Assembly (NCBI GenBank): GCA_021372515.1
Contig: JAJFUG010000073.1
Coordinates: 1-64,000 of the forward strand
DNA: 64,000 nt
DNA from: a bacterium
Lineage (GTDB): Bacteria > Gemmatimonadota > Glassbacteria > GWA2-58-10
Reading direction: 5' to 3'
This document shows, in pieces, positions 35,491 to 43,241 of this stretch; the first letter of the stretch is position 1; every line of letters begins with the position of its first letter. The notes under the pieces were generated by a model. It was not told the DNA's origin. It searched no databases and was given only the letters and a program-made list of their open reading frames with translations. A program made the position numbers and the translations under genes.

Positions 35491-36444
35491 ATGCAAATGC
35501 TCGCAGCCTTGCGGGACAACCTCGGACGGATCGGCTTTTTCCTGCTGCTGGCCCTGGCCGGCGCGGCGGCGGTGGTCCTGGAGTTCCGCTACAGCTATGT
35601 CGAGGTGGCCATCGGCCGCTACCTGACCTGGCACAACGCCGAACGGACCGAGTTCGGCCAGGTCTGGGAGAACGTGACCGCCAGCGAGGATGTCCAGCAG
35701 CGGCTGGATGCCCTGGTGGTGAACCGACGCGAGCAGGAATCGCCCGACATCCGCGTGGATGACCTGGGCCAGTTGCTCGAGCTGGCCGCTGGGCGCGAGC
35801 GCCTGATCCTCACCCGCGAGCGTTTCCTGGACATCTATTCCCGCCTTCCTTATTACCAGAGCTCCATGCTTATCGAGCCGCTGCACCTGCTGGACATCAG
35901 CTCGCGGCTGGCCCAGTGGCAGCGCACGATGCTGACCCTGGAGCAGGGCGAGCTGAACGTGTTCCTGCTGGACGGCCAGAACGCGGTGCTCGAAAAAATC
36001 CTCCTCGCCCGCGAATATGTCGACTTTTTCCTGGACGGCCGCCGCACCCGCGGCCAGCCGCTGGAGGCCATACCCTCGCTCAACCAGCCGTTCTACCCGG
36101 CGGATGTGTTTTTCGACTCCATGCTCTACCTGAGCGCGGATGAGCGCGAGGGGATCCCGGTTACGGCTGGCGAGCTGCTGCAATGGCGTTACCGCTTGCA
36201 GCGCGTGGCCGTGGCCCGCGACTCCCTGGTGGGGGACCGCATGGAGATGGCTTTCGAGCTGGGCGGGGTGGAGAACCAGACTACGGTGCGCGTGCTGGGG
36301 CGAAGCCTTTCGGTCCTGCAGTTGGCCCAGCGCATGGATGAGCTTCTTTACCAGCGTTACCCGGACCGCCGTCCCGGCGCCGACACCCTGAGCGCGCCGG
36401 CGGTGCCCCCCGCGTCCGGCGAAACCCCGGAGTCGAACCCGTGA
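35491..36444 (+). CDS. Hypothetical single-pass membrane protein coupled to PBP1A
   Basis: This 317-residue protein has one N-terminal membrane helix (about 13-31, IGFFLLLALAGAAAVVLEF) and a large, helical, charged extracytoplasmic part, ending in a proline-rich acidic tail. I do not recognise a domain; the repeated pattern of amphipathic helices (RLAQWQRTMLTLEQGELNVFLL) suggests a coiled structure. Its stop region overlaps the PBP start by 4 bases, so it is translated with the penicillin-binding protein and may be a partner or activator of it in the periplasm, by analogy with Lpo-type cofactors. That role is inference from coupling alone. Confidence 0.7.
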   Translation: MQMLAALRDNLGRIGFFLLLALAGAAAVVLEFRYSYVEVAIGRYLTWHNAERTEFGQVWENVTASEDVQQRLDALVVNRREQESPDIRVDDLGQLLELAAGRERLILTRERFLDIYSRLPYYQSSMLIEPLHLLDISSRLAQWQRTMLTLEQGELNVFLLDGQNAVLEKILLAREYVDFFLDGRRTRGQPLEAIPSLNQPFYPADVFFDSMLYLSADEREGIPVTAGELLQWRYRLQRVAVARDSLVGDRMEMAFELGGVENQTTVRVLGRSLSVLQLAQRMDELLYQRYPDRRPGADTLSAPAVPPASGETPESNP

Positions 36445-38528
36445 GGATGCTGCTCAAACTGGTCAAGGCCGCGTTCTACCTCGCGCTGATCCTGGCGGTG
36501 GCCGCTTTCGTGGCCGGGGTGGTGGTGGTGGTGAGCATGCGGGATGAGATACCCCAGCTTCCCGACCGTCTGGAAAAGCTGGTCCTCAACACCCGCACCG
36601 AGTTCTATTCCGGCTCGGGCAGCCTGATTTCCACGATCGGCGAGAAAAACCGCGTGCCCCTGGAGCGGATCAGCCCCAATTTCATCCAGGCCCTGCTGAC
36701 CGCCGAGGATGACGAGTTCTACCTGCACCACGGCATCGACAAGAAAGGCATCCTGCGCGCCCTGCTGCAGAACCTGCGCGCCGGGCGGATCGAGGGGGGA
36801 GCCAGCACCCTGACCCAGCAGCTGGCCCGCAATTTCTTCTTCAGCCTGGAGCAGACCCATATCCGCAAGCTGAAAGAGATCCTGTTAGCCTGCCAGCTCG
36901 AATACATGTTCGACAAGAAAGAGATACTGGAGGCCTACTGCAATAACATGTATTTCGGCAGCGGAGCCTATGGCGTGGAGGCGGCCAGCCGGACCTATTT
37001 CGCCAGCCACGCCGACCAGCTCAGCCTGGGCCAGGCGAGCCTGCTGGTGGCGATCCTCAACGGCCCCAGCCTCTACAGCCCCTACCGTCACCCCGGGCGC
37101 GCCCGTACGCGCCAGCTCTGGATCCTTCAGCGCATGGTCGAGCTGGGTCTGCTCACACCCGAGGCGCGCCTGGCGGCCGAGAAAGAGGAAATCACCCTGC
37201 GCCGCTACACCGAGGGCGCCGAGCGCAGCAGCTATTTCCTGGACTACGTGCAGGACCGCATCCGCGAGCAGTTCGGCGAGGAGTTCCTGTACTACGGCGG
37301 GCTGAAAGTGTTCACCACCCTCGACCCGGCCCTGCAGTCGTCGGCGACCAGCGCGGTGCGCGGTGGCCTGCGCCGTCTGGACAGCATGCTCAGCCTTCCC
37401 GAATACGGGACGCGGGGCCAGTCCCCGGTTGATTACCCGCAGGGGGCGCTGGTGGCGGTGGAGACCGGCACCGGGGCGATCCTGGCTCTGGTGGGCGGGC
37501 GCGATTACTATGACAGCCAGTTCAACCGCGCCCTGCACCAGAACCGTCTGCCGGGAAGCTCGTTCAAGCCCTTCGTCTACTACACCGCCATGCGCGATCT
37601 GGGCCTCAGTCCGGCCTCCACCCTGGTCGACAGCGCGGTCACTTTCGTCCTGCCCAGCGGACAGACCTGGAGCCCGGGGAATTTCGAGCAGAATTTCCTC
37701 GGCCGGATGACCCTGAAAAAAGCGCTCACCCTGAGCCGTAACGTGATCTCGGCCGATCTGATCGAGATGGTGGGCCCCGACCGGGTGGTCGAGACCGCGC
37801 GCCAGTTCGGCATCCAGGCGCCGCTCACGCCCACGCCCGCGCTCAGCCTGGGCGCGAGCGGGGTGAGCCCGCTGGAGATGGCCGGGGCCTACGCCGTGCT
37901 GGCCAATGGTGGCATTTACCACGAGCCTTACGCGATCCGCCGGATCGAGGACTACCGCGGCAACGTGATATACGACCCGGTGCCGCGCGGAAGGGATGTG
38001 GCCAACCCGCAGGTGGTCTATCAACTGGTGGACATGATGCAGTCGGTCGTGGACCACGGCACCGGTCAGGTGCTGCGCCGCCTGGGGTTCATGCTCCCGG
38101 CCGCCGGCAAGACCGGAACCACCAGCGACTACCGCGACTCCTGGTTCGTCGGGTTCACCCCGGGACTGTCCTGCGCCGCCTGGGTGGGCTACGATGACAA
38201 CCGCGAGATGCGTTTCACCCAGAACGGACGCCGCCTGGGCGTGACCGGCGCGCGCGGTGGAGCGCCGATCTGGGCGCTGTTCATGAACCAGGCCACCGCG
38301 GGCCGTCAGCGCCAGGAATTCCCGATCCCGCCGGGGATCGAGTTCCTGGAGGTCAACGCCTGGAGCGGCTTGCCAGCGGATGAGAGCACCGCGGCCGCGG
38401 ACCGGATCACGGTCCCGCTGCTGCCGGAGCAGATAGAGGCTGTGCGCGGCGCGGCGGCTGGGGCTGATTCGGTCGGCACGGCCGACCAGACCGCCCCGCC
38501 GGCGGCGCTGGACACTCTGGAATTCTGA
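36441..38528 (+). CDS. Class A penicillin-binding protein (PBP1A-type)
   Basis: The 695-residue bifunctional enzyme polymerises glycan strands and cross-links peptides of the murein layer. After an N-terminal anchor (about 8-32) comes the GT51 transglycosylase domain with AEDDEFYLHHGID (catalytic Glu89), GGASTLTQQLARN and the KEILEAYCNNMYFG segment. The transpeptidase domain has SSFK (Ser373 nucleophile, Lys376), SRN near 435 and KTGT (Lys557). The C-terminal tail is proline/alanine-rich and non-conserved. It is translationally coupled to the upstream membrane protein. No MrcB-type UB2H domain is evident, so PBP1A is the closer comparison. Confidence 0.96.
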   Translation: MRMLLKLVKAAFYLALILAVAAFVAGVVVVVSMRDEIPQLPDRLEKLVLNTRTEFYSGSGSLISTIGEKNRVPLERISPNFIQALLTAEDDEFYLHHGIDKKGILRALLQNLRAGRIEGGASTLTQQLARNFFFSLEQTHIRKLKEILLACQLEYMFDKKEILEAYCNNMYFGSGAYGVEAASRTYFASHADQLSLGQASLLVAILNGPSLYSPYRHPGRARTRQLWILQRMVELGLLTPEARLAAEKEEITLRRYTEGAERSSYFLDYVQDRIREQFGEEFLYYGGLKVFTTLDPALQSSATSAVRGGLRRLDSMLSLPEYGTRGQSPVDYPQGALVAVETGTGAILALVGGRDYYDSQFNRALHQNRLPGSSFKPFVYYTAMRDLGLSPASTLVDSAVTFVLPSGQTWSPGNFEQNFLGRMTLKKALTLSRNVISADLIEMVGPDRVVETARQFGIQAPLTPTPALSLGASGVSPLEMAGAYAVLANGGIYHEPYAIRRIEDYRGNVIYDPVPRGRDVANPQVVYQLVDMMQSVVDHGTGQVLRRLGFMLPAAGKTGTTSDYRDSWFVGFTPGLSCAAWVGYDDNREMRFTQNGRRLGVTGARGGAPIWALFMNQATAGRQRQEFPIPPGIEFLEVNAWSGLPADESTAAADRITVPLLPEQIEAVRGAAAGADSVGTADQTAPPAALDTLEF

Positions 38529-38581
38529 AACCGTCCGGGCGTGTTCCCGGGTTTTCTAACGCTTGACCCTGGGGGTGCAAC

Positions 38582-38926
38582 ATGAAAAGCGTGGACTACA
38601 GGACAGTGGAACTGGAGAAGTTCACCGGGGATGACTCGAAGGGGGCGGGCATCCGCTGGCTCGTGGCTGAAAAGGACGGGGCGCAGAATTTCGCCATGCG
38701 CATGATCGAGCTGGAACCGGAGGGATACACCCCCTGCCACAGTCATCCCAACGAACACGAGATTTTTGTCTGGAAGGGCCAGGGCGTGCTCGACCTGGAG
38801 GGCCGTCAGCACAAGCTGGAACCGGGAGTGGTGGCTTTCGTGCCGGGTGGGGTCAAGCATCAGTTCCGGAACACCGCCCCGACCTCCAAGCTGGAATTCA
38901 TCTGTGTGATTCCGATAAGGAAATAG
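38582..38926 (+). CDS. Small cupin-domain protein
   Basis: A single cupin barrel makes up 114 residues. Motif 1 is PCHSHPNEHEIFVWKGQG (metal-ligand His/His/Glu near 48-55) and motif 2 is VAFVPGGVKHQFRN (His near 98). Small cupins may bind a metal and act as isomerases, oxygenases or sensors; nothing here shows which. GGGGTGCAAC precedes the ATG. Its stop codon abuts the start of the following SPOR-domain gene, so both belong to one unit behind PBP1A. Confidence 0.88.
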   Translation: MKSVDYRTVELEKFTGDDSKGAGIRWLVAEKDGAQNFAMRMIELEPEGYTPCHSHPNEHEIFVWKGQGVLDLEGRQHKLEPGVVAFVPGGVKHQFRNTAPTSKLEFICVIPIRK

Positions 38927-40378
38927 ATGGTTCAGTTTTTAAAATACGTCGCAGTGCGCCTGTTTCTCGGCACGTTCGTGGCCCTGTTCGCCGTGTACCG
39001 CCTTCTGTCCTGGGTCCACGAGTCGATGTACGCCGGGCAGACACTGGATGACAGCAGCTTGCTCATCTGGTCTTATCTCGTGTTGTTGCTGGCGGTCTCG
39101 CTGGGCATGAGCCTGTGGGGACGGGTGCGTTTCCGCTGGCTGCTGGAGCGGGAGCTGGACCGCCTCAGCCGCCAGTACCACCCCAAGCTGCTGGAGCGGG
39201 CCTGGCGGCGGCTTAACTCGTTCCTGGCGAGCAGCTTTTTTTTCAACACCTCGCGCGAGCGGCTCACCCGCCTGGTCAACCGGCGGTTCGGCGATATCCT
39301 GCTCGGAATGCGGGCCGAGGACGAGCGGGCCCTGTCCATTTACGAGCTGGTGCTGGCCGCGGATCCGGACAACGAGGCCTATTTCGCGTTCCTGGTGCGG
39401 GCCTGGAGCCGACGGCCGCGGCTTTCGGAGCCGAGCCTGGTGTTCGTGCGCCGACGCTACCACGAGCGCCCGGATGACCGTCTGGTGGGCATCCTCTCCC
39501 GCGAGTACACCCTGCGCGGGGTGCTCAATTTCGAGAGCGAGCGGGTGCTGGAGCGCTGCCTGCAGGTCTACCCGGAGCACAGCCAGAAAGTGCTGGAGTT
39601 CGTGATCCCGCGCCTGGTCAGTTTCCAGCGCATGGATGACAACGCGGCCCGGTTCTACCTGGCCGCCCTGGGCCGGGGCTGGGGTGAGCGGGTGCGGCCG
39701 CTGCTCGAGACCCTGAACAGTCGCTATCGCGAGAAAAAGCGCGCGGACGGCCTGGCCCTGGATATCGGCCGGGCGCTCAAGGAGGGTGTCAGACCCGCCC
39801 CGGCGGAGACAGCCGGCGGGGCGGGATTCTTCGAGGCGCCGGTGCGGCCGGCCGCCGCGCGGGAGAGCGCCGAGTCGTTCGACCTGGTGTTCTCGCCCGG
39901 GGAATCGGCCGGGAAGGGCCCACGCCTTAAGCCCGGGAGCCTGGTCTACCAGCTGGCCCAGCGTCTGCTCGCGGGCGGGCGGGGCGCGGTGGGCGGCGGC
40001 CTGGGCCGTCGCCTGCGGCTGGTCCTGCTCCTGGCGCTGAGCCTTGTCCTGGTGTTCCTGCTCGTCTCCTCGGGTAAAAGGCTGATCGAGGCTTTCGGTC
40101 CGGCGAGTAAAACAGTGAAAGAAACACCGGCTGAAGGTGCTTTCAGCGTGCAGGCCGGGGCGTTCAAGGACAGCCTTTCGGCCGTGGCCCTGTGCGAGAA
40201 ACTCAAATCCGGCGGGGTCCAGGCGCGGGTAAGCCCGGTCCAGGTGGGTAAGAGCCGTCTGTTCAGCGTGCAGGTTGGCGCGTTCGCCTCGGACTCGGCC
40301 GCCACGGCCGAGGCGCAGCGCCTGGTCTCCGTGGGCCTGCTGAGTGACTGGAAAGTGGTGGGCGCGGCCGGGCAGTGA
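38927..40378 (+). CDS. Membrane protein with C-terminal SPOR domain
   Basis: The 483-residue protein has two N-terminal membrane helices (about 8-30 and 45-65), a long helical TPR-like cytoplasmic part (about 80-290), a third membrane helix (about 363-383, RLVLLLALSLVLVFLLVSS) and a periplasmic SPOR domain (about 403-480, FSVQAGAFKDSLSAVALCEKL and FSVQVGAFASDSAATAEAQRL). Two SPOR half-repeats are evident. SPOR domains bind denuded septal glycan, so this is a candidate division or envelope-maintenance factor, in keeping with the PBP gene upstream. It begins on the base after the cupin stop codon and is followed by a terminator. Confidence 0.82.
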   Translation: MVQFLKYVAVRLFLGTFVALFAVYRLLSWVHESMYAGQTLDDSSLLIWSYLVLLLAVSLGMSLWGRVRFRWLLERELDRLSRQYHPKLLERAWRRLNSFLASSFFFNTSRERLTRLVNRRFGDILLGMRAEDERALSIYELVLAADPDNEAYFAFLVRAWSRRPRLSEPSLVFVRRRYHERPDDRLVGILSREYTLRGVLNFESERVLERCLQVYPEHSQKVLEFVIPRLVSFQRMDDNAARFYLAALGRGWGERVRPLLETLNSRYREKKRADGLALDIGRALKEGVRPAPAETAGGAGFFEAPVRPAAARESAESFDLVFSPGESAGKGPRLKPGSLVYQLAQRLLAGGRGAVGGGLGRRLRLVLLLALSLVLVFLLVSSGKRLIEAFGPASKTVKETPAEGAFSVQAGAFKDSLSAVALCEKLKSGGVQARVSPVQVGKSRLFSVQVGAFASDSAATAEAQRLVSVGLLSDWKVVGAAGQ

Positions 40379-40409
40379 GGCCGGCAGTAACTTAGACGTA
40401 TAACAGAAG

Positions 40410-40446
40410 CGGGGACGTCGAGGTACGCAGGCGTCTCCGTTTTTTT
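40410..40446 (+). terminator. Terminator after the SPOR-protein gene
   Basis: CGGGGACG (40410-40417) pairs, with one G-T type mismatch, with CGTCTCCG (40432-40439), followed by seven T residues. Confidence 0.8.
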
Positions 40447-40466
40447 GTGGTAGGAAAGTGCGCTGG

Positions 40467-40554
40467 GGGGGCGGGCCGGCAGCCTTTTTGCGTGACCCGC
40501 GGCCCGGGGGCGGGAACGTGTCCGGCGCGGGCAAAAAGGATGCCGGCCCGCCCC
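40467..40554. repeat. Long inverted repeat in the convergent gap
   Basis: A 24-base arm starting GGGGCGGGCCGGC (40467-40490) matches the reverse complement of 40531-40554 with one mismatch, around a 40-base GC-rich centre that can itself fold. It lies between two separate terminators, so it is not needed to end either transcript. Confidence 0.7.
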
Positions 40555-40586
40555 GCACGCTGCTGAGACTTCTGCCAACCTCCCTG

Positions 40587-40627
40587 AAAAAAGGACACGC
40601 CCCGCGTATCGAACGCAGGGCGTGTCC
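40587..40627 (-). terminator. Terminator of the sugar-uptake unit
   Basis: On the minus strand GGACACGCCC (40627-40618) pairs perfectly with GGGCGTGTCC (40602-40593), followed by TTTTTT (40592-40587). It lies 26 bases after the stop of the small membrane protein gene. Confidence 0.9.
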
Positions 40628-40652
40628 TTCAAGGCTTTAAATCAACTAAGGC

Positions 40653-40877
40653 TCAGTCCTCGTTTTTGACCGGGCGCCCCGGGCGCTGGGCGTACAGGAA
40701 AATCGCCCCGGTCACGATCAGCACAAGGCCCCAGTAGAAATCCAGGTGCAGCTCGGCGCAGGCCACCTGCGGCGGGTTGGAGAAATTGTAGATCCCCATG
40801 CCGGCTACCGCCAGCCCGTAGACAAAGATTATCAGTCCGCTTAAAAACCAGATCGTAATACGGCTCTTGCCTGCCAT
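40653..40877 (-). CDS. Small membrane protein next to the sodium:solute symporter
   Basis: The 74-residue protein has two membrane helices (about 8-28 and 47-65) joined by a short loop with a cysteine (VACAEL), and a basic C-terminal tail. It begins 18 bases after the symporter stop and is followed by a strong terminator, so it is the last gene of that unit. Small two-helix proteins are encoded beside several SSS-family transporters and may be accessory subunits; here this is inferred from position only. A ribosome site (AGGAGT) precedes the ATG, supporting it as a real gene. Confidence 0.75.
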   Translation of the reverse strand: MAGKSRITIWFLSGLIIFVYGLAVAGMGIYNFSNPPQVACAELHLDFYWGLVLIVTGAIFLYAQRPGRPVKNED

Positions 40878-40895
40878 AGCGTCACTCCTGTGGGT

Positions 40896-42584
40896 TTACC
40901 AGAAGATGATGTTCAGAACGATAAAGATCGCGAAGCTGACCACGCCCCAGAACCGCGGCTGCTTGTAGAACGGGGCAGCTTTCTCTTTCGGTATGTCGGT
41001 CACGCCGTAGACCAGGTTCTTGAGCTGGGCGTCGGTCTTGGGCGTGGTGAACAGGCTGATTACAATCGTGGCGATAAAGTTAACCAGGAACGCCCAGACC
41101 GCCTGCCACATGTTGAGCGCCATGGTGCTGGCGTGCTCACTCAGAGTGACCACGCTCGGGTCGAGCCAGTTGAATTTGATGCCCAGGAAAATGCCGATCG
41201 AAGTGAGCATGCCCAGGAGCAACCCCCAGAACCCGGCTTTCTCGGTCGTTCGTTTCCAGAACATCCCCAATAGCACCGTGGCGAACAGCGGGGCGATGAA
41301 GAAGCTGAATAGGGCCTGCATGTAGTCCATGATACTGGAGAAACGCTTGACTATGTAGGTGGTGGCTATCGAGATCACCACGCCGACGATTGTGGACCAG
41401 CGGCCCAGGACCAGGAGGTGCTTGTCGCTGGCGTCTTTCTTGATGTAGCTGCGGTAGACATCGTAAGTCCAGACCGTGGCGAACGCCGAGACGTTGCCGG
41501 CCATGCCGCTCATGAACCCGGCCAGCAGGGCGATCAGGCCCAGGCCGATCATCCCGGGGCCGAAATAGCGTTTCATCAGCAGGGGCAGCACGGCGTTGTA
41601 GGTGGTGGAGGGATTGACCCCCGCGCCCTCGGGCACCAGGCCCGGGATGAGGGCGAAACCGATCAGGCCGGGCAGGATCACGATCAGCGGGATCGCCATC
41701 TTGAAGAACGAGCCGATGATCGTGGCGTTTTCGGCGCTGCGCAGGTTCTTGGTGGTCAGCACGCGCTGGACGACCAGGAAATCGGTGGTCCAGTAGCCCA
41801 TGCTCAGTACGAAACACAGCCCGAACGCGATCCCCAGCCAGTGCATGCCCATCGGGTTGTCCAGCGGCGAGGCCATGGTGGACCAGATATGCAGACGGTC
41901 GAGCACCGGGGCGCCGGCCGGGGCCAGCTCGGCGGCGCGCTGGTTGACCATCGCCATCAGCTTGTCCCAGCCGCCCAGCTCGATCAGCCCGTAGATCGGG
42001 ATCAGCAGCGCGCCGGCCCAGATCAGGAAGAACTGCACGATCTCGTTGAAAATGGCCGAGGTCAGCCCGGCCATGCCGCAGTAGAGGGCCACGGTGATCG
42101 CGGTGACCCAGACCGAGGTGTCGAAATCCCAGCCGAAGAAGTTCTCCAGGATCAGGCCCATGGCGTACATGTTGATCCCGCTGGCCAGCACGGTCATGAT
42201 GACGAACGTGAAAGCGGACAGCCCGCGCGCTCCCTCACCGTAGCGCATCTGGAGGTAGCCCGGCACGGAGTGGGTCTTGCTGATATGGTAGAACGGCATC
42301 ATGAACAGGCCGAGGAACAGGATGGCCGGGATGGCCCCGATCCAGTACCAGTGCACGGCCAGCATTCCGTACTGGTAGGTGGCGGCGCTCCAGCCCATCA
42401 GCTCCAGCGCACCCATGTTGGCCGCGATGAACGAGATGCCGGCGATCCAGGCGGTCTGGCTGCGGCCGGCCAGGAAGAAATCCTCGCCGGTCTTGGTGTA
42501 GCTTTTCAGGTAGTAGCCTACTCCTATTACGAAGAGGAAATAGAAAATGATGATGAAAAGATCAACTGCATGCAGTGTGAACAT
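40896..42584 (-). CDS. Sodium:solute symporter, SGLT-like (probable sugar transporter)
   Basis: The 562-residue protein has the SSS-family architecture of about 13-14 membrane helices. Recognisable parts are the N-terminal FVIGVGYYLKSYTKTGEDFFLAGRS, GISFIAANMGALELMGWSAATYQYG, YCGMAGLTSAIFNEIVQFFLIWAGALLIP, YWTTDFLVVQRVL near residue 264 and AGFMSGMAGNVSAFATVWTYDVYR, the sodium-site helix region. This closely follows Vibrio SGLT, a sodium/galactose symporter. A galactokinase-like gene lies two genes upstream on the same strand, which supports galactose or a related hexose as substrate; that is inference. Confidence 0.92.
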   Translation of the reverse strand: MFTLHAVDLFIIIFYFLFVIGVGYYLKSYTKTGEDFFLAGRSQTAWIAGISFIAANMGALELMGWSAATYQYGMLAVHWYWIGAIPAILFLGLFMMPFYHISKTHSVPGYLQMRYGEGARGLSAFTFVIMTVLASGINMYAMGLILENFFGWDFDTSVWVTAITVALYCGMAGLTSAIFNEIVQFFLIWAGALLIPIYGLIELGGWDKLMAMVNQRAAELAPAGAPVLDRLHIWSTMASPLDNPMGMHWLGIAFGLCFVLSMGYWTTDFLVVQRVLTTKNLRSAENATIIGSFFKMAIPLIVILPGLIGFALIPGLVPEGAGVNPSTTYNAVLPLLMKRYFGPGMIGLGLIALLAGFMSGMAGNVSAFATVWTYDVYRSYIKKDASDKHLLVLGRWSTIVGVVISIATTYIVKRFSSIMDYMQALFSFFIAPLFATVLLGMFWKRTTEKAGFWGLLLGMLTSIGIFLGIKFNWLDPSVVTLSEHASTMALNMWQAVWAFLVNFIATIVISLFTTPKTDAQLKNLVYGVTDIPKEKAAPFYKQPRFWGVVSFAIFIVLNIIFW

Positions 42585-42671
42585 TCTTGCCGGGCCTTTC
42601 TGCCTCTGAGGGTTAACGGCTTGACGGAATAATCCGGCGCTGACTGTCTATTTTCAGGTCTCTGTCTTGCC

Positions 42672-43169
42672 TCAGAATTTTTCCCAGTGCAGCATCTCGG
42701 CCAGGGCGCGTCTCTGCTTGCGCGGGGGAAGGTCATCCGCGGCGTGGCCCACGGCCACCAGACTGATCAGCTTGCAGTCCGCGGGAGCGCCCACCAGTTC
42801 CTCGACTTTCCCGGCGTAATGCTTCTTGTCTCCGGCCACCCAGCAGGATCCCAGGCCCAGGGCCGTGGCGGCCAGAAGCATGTTCTGCGTGGCAGCGGCC
42901 CCGTCCTCCAGGTAATATTTGGTGTCCTTGCACAGCACCACGATACAGAGCGGGGCCTGCTCGATGAACTTGCCTGCGTCGCAGATACCGGCCAGTTTCT
43001 TGCGCTTTACCGGGTCGGTGACCAGGACGAATTCCCAGGGATCGACCCCGCGGCCCGAGGCGGCCAGCCGCCCGGCATCCACTATCGCCTCGGCCTGGCT
43101 GCGCTCGACCGGAGTGTCCTTGTAGCTTCTCACGCTTCTGCGTGTCTTCAACATTTCCATCGCGTCCAT
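42672..43169 (-). CDS. Nitroreductase-family FMN protein
   Basis: From ATG 43169 (GGAGGG upstream) the protein has 165 residues, a compact nitroreductase fold. The FMN phosphate-binding opening is LKTRRSVRSYKDTPV, followed by ASGRGVDPWEFVLVTD and the mid-helix DGAAATQNMLLAATALGLGSCWVAG, then the C-terminal LVAVGHAADDLPPRKQRRALAEMLHWEKF. Short members act on quinones or nitro compounds, or reduce other electrophiles with NAD(P)H as homodimers. It sits between galactokinase-like and symporter genes but has no evident link to sugar use. Confidence 0.92.
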   Translation of the reverse strand: MDAMEMLKTRRSVRSYKDTPVERSQAEAIVDAGRLAASGRGVDPWEFVLVTDPVKRKKLAGICDAGKFIEQAPLCIVVLCKDTKYYLEDGAAATQNMLLAATALGLGSCWVAGDKKHYAGKVEELVGAPADCKLISLVAVGHAADDLPPRKQRRALAEMLHWEKF

Positions 43170-43241
43170 TCTGCCTGCCCTCCGGACATGAACAAACCAC
43201 TCCACAAATGCATACGGGATTTGGATCTCTCACCCGGTCTC

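Noticed and set aside
38529-38581. Terminator between the PBP gene and the cupin gene
   Set aside because: The CCGGG/CCCGG stem is only five pairs and the T-run is short; readthrough is likely.
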